A stretch of DNA of 64,000 nt from Verrucomicrobium sp. BvORR034 (GTDB lineage: Bacteria > Verrucomicrobiota > Verrucomicrobiia > Verrucomicrobiales > Verrucomicrobiaceae), in assembly GCF_000739635.1 (NCBI RefSeq), contig NZ_BATQ01000085.1:1-64000 (forward strand). The letters run 5' to 3'. The notes beneath the pieces were generated by a model. It was not told the origin of the DNA and did not search any database. It worked only from the letters and a program-made list of their open reading frames with translations. Positions within the stretch are counted from its first letter, which is position 1, and the number at the start of each line of letters is the position of its first letter. Below, in pieces: positions 61,766 to 64,000 of this stretch. The position numbers and the translations under genes were made by a program.

Positions 61766-62255
61766 CTGGTTCCAATCCTCATACGAAGGTACGAAGGTAC
61801 GAAGGTACGAAGGTACGAAGAGGATGGGTGGCATTTGAAATGGAGGCGGGGGTTCCAGCCCTGCTCAGTCGCAAGTGCATTTCACGACGCCTGGTGCTCC
61901 ATAGACAATCACCCCTTGAAAAAACTACTGAAGGGCGAGCGCCCCGCTTGCCACGAGCGTCGCCTGACACGGCAACCAAAGCGGTCGCCCTACAACCCAG
62001 AGAGTGCGATAATAGGGGAGCGATGCGACCTCGTGGGAGGCTTGGGGCAGATCAGGACAAGAATGTCTATGCGTCTGTATACGGTCCTCCGCGCCCCACA
62101 TCGCAACACCATGTGAATTGGGTGGATAGGGTCTGGATGCTGACAGCATCTCTGAGGCGGCATTGCATTTGGCACCCTGTGCAAGGTCTATGGGTAACGG
62201 GATGGCATCTAGCTATGGCCAGAAGAAGGTAAGCCTTTGGGAGCTCGGCCCCGTG
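61766..62255. other. Intergenic stretch, tandem repeat, no gene
   Basis: The 490 bp between the terminator and the sugar transferase gene contain a short tandem repeat (61783-61820) and otherwise only frames without protein-like composition. Confidence 0.5.
61783..61820. repeat. Tandem octamer repeat
   Basis: ACGAAGGT is repeated four full times from 61783 to 61814, then partly (ACGAAG) to 61820. Such microsatellites can expand or contract by slippage. It is not inside a recognised gene. Confidence 0.9.
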
Positions 62256-62972
62256 CTAGCGCTGAGTTGATTGAGGTAAATCAAACCAACTTCCGGCCCA
62301 GTGGTGAGCGGCGAAACTATCAGGATGGCACTCAGGATGCCATGCTTCCCCAAGATAGTAGGGGAAAAAGATCCACGGTTCGAAGAGCAAAAAGTTCCCA
62401 GGCAGGAGCATGGCCGCTCGTTTTGATGTTCCATCGACGACGACCACCTGTCCTCTCGCGAACTCCCCAAAATATTTCTTTAGCATGTCATTGAGGAACA
62501 CCGGGCCTGTTTCAGATAAAATGTCGCCACTGTAGGGTGCGCGAGAAGGGAGTTGGCTAAGCATGTAGGAGAAAAAGGGATGGTTTGCAACGGCTCCCAA
62601 AACAGCCTGGCTGGGGCGGCCCGGCAGCTCATTCCCGACAAACGCCTGCGCACCTTCTATGATCGGTTCAATGCATCGCAGGCACTCCATATCCGTGTCG
62701 ATATACACCCCACCATGGCGGCAAATCACCTCGATCCTAAGAATGTCTGCTTTCTGGGCAGGTTTCGATGCAGAATAGAACAAGTGGGGATGAGAAAGTG
62801 TAGGAAGATTTGAATCGGTCCAGTGGAGGTGACGCCATCCGGGGTGATTTGATATCCAACCCTCAATCCAGGTTGCTTGATCCGCGGGCATCGGTTGCTT
62901 GCCCAGCCAGATGGTGTGGAGGATTTTTGGAATCAGATTTGCACCGTCCGACGGCAATCCGGTGGAGATCAT
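62256..62972 (-). CDS. DXD-type sugar glycosyltransferase (GT32-like)
   Basis: The 238-residue product begins with LIPKILHTIWLGKQPMP, the typical opening of GT32/mannosyltransferase OCH1-like enzymes, and has the DXD motif (Asp92, Asp94) in CRHGGVYIDTDMECL. The closing HHWAGSW segment is also characteristic. It would transfer a sugar from a nucleotide donor, using a divalent metal. It lies 26 bp downstream of a secreted protein and may belong to a surface polysaccharide or glycosylation cluster that extends beyond the right edge. Confidence 0.9.
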   Translation of the reverse strand: MISTGLPSDGANLIPKILHTIWLGKQPMPADQATWIEGWISNHPGWRHLHWTDSNLPTLSHPHLFYSASKPAQKADILRIEVICRHGGVYIDTDMECLRCIEPIIEGAQAFVGNELPGRPSQAVLGAVANHPFFSYMLSQLPSRAPYSGDILSETGPVFLNDMLKKYFGEFARGQVVVVDGTSKRAAMLLPGNFLLFEPWIFFPYYLGEAWHPECHPDSFAAHHWAGSWFDLPQSTQR

Positions 62973-62998
62973 TTTGCAATTTTAGTAAGAGATTTTTT

Positions 62999-63616
62999 CT
63001 ATTTCGTCATGGCCTGCTCGACCTTGCTCAGTACTTCCAGTGTTTGCCTTCGTCGCTCCAGGTCGCTAGTAGAACCCTGTTGGGTGCGTCTGGCTCTGAG
63101 TTCTTTGAATACCTGAATTCTCTGTGCTTCAGGAAGCGCATCCAATCGTCTTCGAATTTCACTTTCGGCTCCGGCATCACGGCTTTTGGGCGAATCTGAA
63201 AGATCTCTGGCTTGGTTGGCTGCATATCGCACATTGACATTTTCGCCATTTATTGAAATTATCGCGGTTGCACGCAGTGGATTTGAGTTTGCCTTGACCG
63301 ATACAACGCTCCAGCCGCGGGCGTCCTGTGATAAAGATAGCGTATGATTGGATCGGGTGGAGCTGTCGTAGACCGTTACAAAGGGTGCACCGTGGATAAT
63401 TGCCACTCCTGTTAGAAAAATGGTTTCCTGCGGTGAGACCCGCCTGAGAAATGGAGAATCAGTCAGCATTCTCTCTGCCAGCTTCATGTCGAACTTGGAC
63501 GGAGAGTATGCGTCACTGTCGTCAGCGCTCAATGATGCTGCAAGCAGCAGTGAGGCTGCATGGTAAACGAAAAGATGCCAAATTGCTCGGTGACTGGACA
63601 GATCATCTGACCTCAT
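62999..63616 (-). CDS. Secreted hypothetical protein
   Basis: The product is about 205 residues from an ATG at 63616, which overlaps the stop of the SGNH hydrolase gene (ATGA) and so is likely coupled. It starts with an export-signal-like segment (HLFVYHAASLLLAASLSADD). A beta-rich part (ETIFLTGVAIIHGAPFVTVY, DARGWSVVSVKANSNPLRAT) and a charged helical C-terminus (EIRRRLDALPEAQRIQVFKE, LERRRQTLEVLSKVEQAM) follow. Function unknown. Confidence 0.65.
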   Translation of the reverse strand: MRSDDLSSHRAIWHLFVYHAASLLLAASLSADDSDAYSPSKFDMKLAERMLTDSPFLRRVSPQETIFLTGVAIIHGAPFVTVYDSSTRSNHTLSLSQDARGWSVVSVKANSNPLRATAIISINGENVNVRYAANQARDLSDSPKSRDAGAESEIRRRLDALPEAQRIQVFKELRARRTQQGSTSDLERRRQTLEVLSKVEQAMTK

Positions 63617-64000
63617 TTGCGAGGCAAGGGGTTCGTGGGTTGCTGCTGAAATCCTCGCTGGAAGACGTTCTGGAACTCGTACGTAAGTTTGAGGTTCCAT
63701 GTATGTTGTGAACCTTTTCTAAGTGCTTCCGCAACCACCATTGCAAGCAACGCTGTGCCTTGTGGTGTCAGGTGTAGCCCGTCCTTCTGCATGAGTTCAT
63801 TGGTATGGCCAGCTGGGATTGTGAGGGGGCCGACGTCAATCGACGCATCTCTTTCACAGCGCCTGTGCAAGTCGATGAGGTCCACCACGACTACGTGTGG
63901 GCGCGACTGCGCCCATTTAAGTATGGTGCGGTTTGCCTCTTCCACGTCCTCAAAGGAAGGTCTCTGGTTTGGTCGAATGATCTTGGCATTTGGCAGCCAG
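63613..64000 (-). CDS. SGNH/GDSL hydrolase, C-terminal part (runs off right edge)
   Basis: The frame is open from the right window edge to a stop at 63613, giving about 128 residues. It contains ILKWAQSRPHVVVVDLIDLH and the block V motif MQKDGLHLTPQGTALLAMVV, in which Asp and His of DGLH would be the catalytic pair of an SGNH esterase. The block I Ser lies outside the window. Such enzymes often deacetylate or de-esterify polysaccharides, which would suit the neighbouring sugar transferase, but this is inference. Confidence 0.8.
   Translation of the reverse strand, partial: WLPNAKIIRPNQRPSFEDVEEANRTILKWAQSRPHVVVVDLIDLHRRCERDASIDVGPLTIPAGHTNELMQKDGLHLTPQGTALLAMVVAEALRKGSQHTWNLKLTYEFQNVFQRGFQQQPTNPLPRK

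Noticed and set aside
61693-62232. 179-codon plus-strand frame after the GntP-type gene
   Set aside because: It spans the terminator and the octamer repeat; composition is not protein-like.
1-64000. tRNA, rRNA or riboswitch genes
   Set aside because: I looked for T-loop sequences, CCA-ended cloverleaves and conserved riboswitch cores in the gene-free gaps and found none I could support.

Overview
The window is high-GC bacterial chromosome, most likely from a member of the Verrucomicrobiota (Verrucomicrobium/Prosthecobacter-like). The main clues are an Ala/Pro/Lys-rich extension on Rho, a MoxR/DUF58/VWA locus with very large secreted partners, many secreted proteins of lineage-restricted type, hairpin-rich dispersed repeats, and almost no recognisable Shine-Dalgarno sequences before the starts inspected. 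The organism assignment is inference from gene content. No rRNA, tRNA, CRISPR array, transposase or phage gene was recognised.

Left part (1-17 kb, mostly minus strand): the first codons of a DEAD/DEAH helicase run off the left edge. Next come a large low-complexity secreted protein split by an apparent frameshift, an FmdB-type zinc ribbon protein, an L,D-transpeptidase lipoprotein and a rhodanese. From 5.06 to 8.26 kb a lower-GC island of small genes is bracketed by inverted CACAGAG-type repeats. Housekeeping genes follow: a YugP-like zinc peptidase, HrpB helicase, a DUF4112 protein, Rho (with a clear terminator), a YebC-family protein and a short basic protein.

Middle (17-34 kb): a minus-strand fatty-acid operon encodes a patatin-like lipase, a PaaK-like adenylate-forming enzyme, thiolase, a FadB-type bifunctional enzyme and a long acyl-CoA dehydrogenase, with a small palindrome upstream. 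A CehA/McbA-type PHP protein is on the plus strand. Then comes the most unusual locus: a BlaI repressor translationally coupled to a 964-residue protein that joins a BlaR1-type M56 metallopeptidase to a complete PBP2-like domain whose three catalytic motifs are all altered. Two operator-like palindromes overlap the predicted blaI promoter. A 145-bp tandem repeat separates this from a secreted glycoside hydrolase.

Right part (34-64 kb): a MarR regulator with a start-overlapping palindrome heads a DevBCA-like ABC exporter. It is followed by two large secreted proteins and a seven-gene co-directional block ending at 55.15 kb (coiled-coil membrane protein, MoxR ATPase, 1449-residue TPR/beta-propeller protein, DUF58, two VWA membrane proteins). 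Such loci are usually envelope-associated chaperone/assembly systems. After a repeat-rich gap lies a minus-strand group of stress-type genes (host-attachment family, glycine-zipper, PNPOx-like) and pssA, then a SUKH-like protein, a GntP-type permease, and a lower-GC right edge with a DXD sugar transferase, a secreted protein and an SGNH hydrolase cut by the window edge.
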